Assembly: GCA_015655535.1 (NCBI GenBank)
Contig: JAATEW010000333.1
Location: forward strand, 1-6,853
Direction of reading: 5' to 3'
DNA length: 6,853 bases
Origin: Hyphomicrobiales bacterium
GTDB taxonomy: Bacteria; Pseudomonadota; Alphaproteobacteria; Rhizobiales; Beijerinckiaceae
Shown: piece after piece, positions 6,792 through 6,853 of the stretch
Numbering within the stretch: the first letter of the stretch is position 1
Layout of the letters: every line of letters begins with the position of its first letter
Position numbers and translations under genes: made by a program
The notes under the pieces: model-generated
What the model was told of the DNA's origin: nothing
Database searches by the model: none
Seen by the model: the letters and a program-made list of their open reading frames with translations, nothing else

Positions 6792-6853
6792 TCCCGTGCT
6801 CCATGCGATCGCGGCGCGGTCGCGTCCGGCGTCGCGGATCCGGAGCTGAGCTG
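6788..6853 (-). CDS. mraZ: Probable C-terminal end of MraZ (cut by window edge)
   Basis: A frame open from the window edge encodes 21 residues, ending SATPDATAPRSHGARE, then TGA at 6788-6790. The stop overlaps the rsmH ATG as ATGA, a typical coupled junction, and 16 of 21 codons end in G or C, as in the neighbouring genes. MraZ, a DNA-binding regulator of the dcw operon, is the usual gene directly before rsmH, so position is the main argument. The residues themselves are an unconserved tail with no recognisable domain, and an open frame this short can arise by chance in GC-rich DNA. If it is not MraZ, this is leader sequence before rsmH. Confidence 0.5.
   Translation of the reverse strand, partial: QLSSGSATPDATAPRSHGARE
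6799..6802 (-). promoter_or_regulatory. Ribosome binding site of rsmH
   Basis: GGAG 7 nt before the rsmH ATG at 6791, lying in the last codons of the upstream frame. It supports the chosen start. Confidence 0.6.

Overview
The window is a section of the division and cell wall (dcw) cluster of an alphaproteobacterium, with every gene on the minus strand. In transcription order (right to left) it holds a probable mraZ end, rsmH (mraW), ftsL, ftsI (pbpB), murE, murF and the first half of mraY. GC-rich coding sequence, the gene order, the alphaproteobacterial character of FtsL and FtsI, and a palindromic intergenic repeat of a type I recall from Rhizobiales together suggest a member of the Hyphomicrobiales (Rhizobiales). 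Beijerinckiaceae-like methanotrophs or nitrogen fixers are my best guess, but the genus is not established from sequence alone.

Layout: bases 6788-6853 carry the last codons of an open frame that fits MraZ and overlaps the rsmH start. rsmH (5751-6791) encodes the 16S rRNA C1402 N4-methyltransferase. ftsL (5357-5749) encodes a small bitopic divisome protein. ftsI (3545-5344) encodes the septal transpeptidase PBP3. murE (2088-3545) and murF (646-2085) encode consecutive Mur ligases that add meso-diaminopimelate and D-Ala-D-Ala. mraY (1-541, cut by the window edge) encodes the transferase that loads the finished pentapeptide onto undecaprenyl phosphate. The genes therefore cover late cytoplasmic precursor synthesis, the first membrane step, and septal crosslinking by FtsI within the FtsQLB-FtsWI divisome. 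murD, ftsW and murG would be expected to follow mraY outside the window.

All junctions from mraZ to murF are overlaps or gaps of 1-12 nt, which indicates one transcript with translational coupling. The exception is murF-mraY, where about 100 bp of AT-rich sequence (36 G+C in bases 541-640) forms two hairpins. It appears to be a dispersed repeat element whose edge supplies the last codon and stop of murF, and whose other edge abuts the mraY ribosome binding site. This is the only non-routine structure I found. I see no novel defence, mobile or biosynthetic system. The long plus-strand open frames are antisense shadows of the GC-rich genes.
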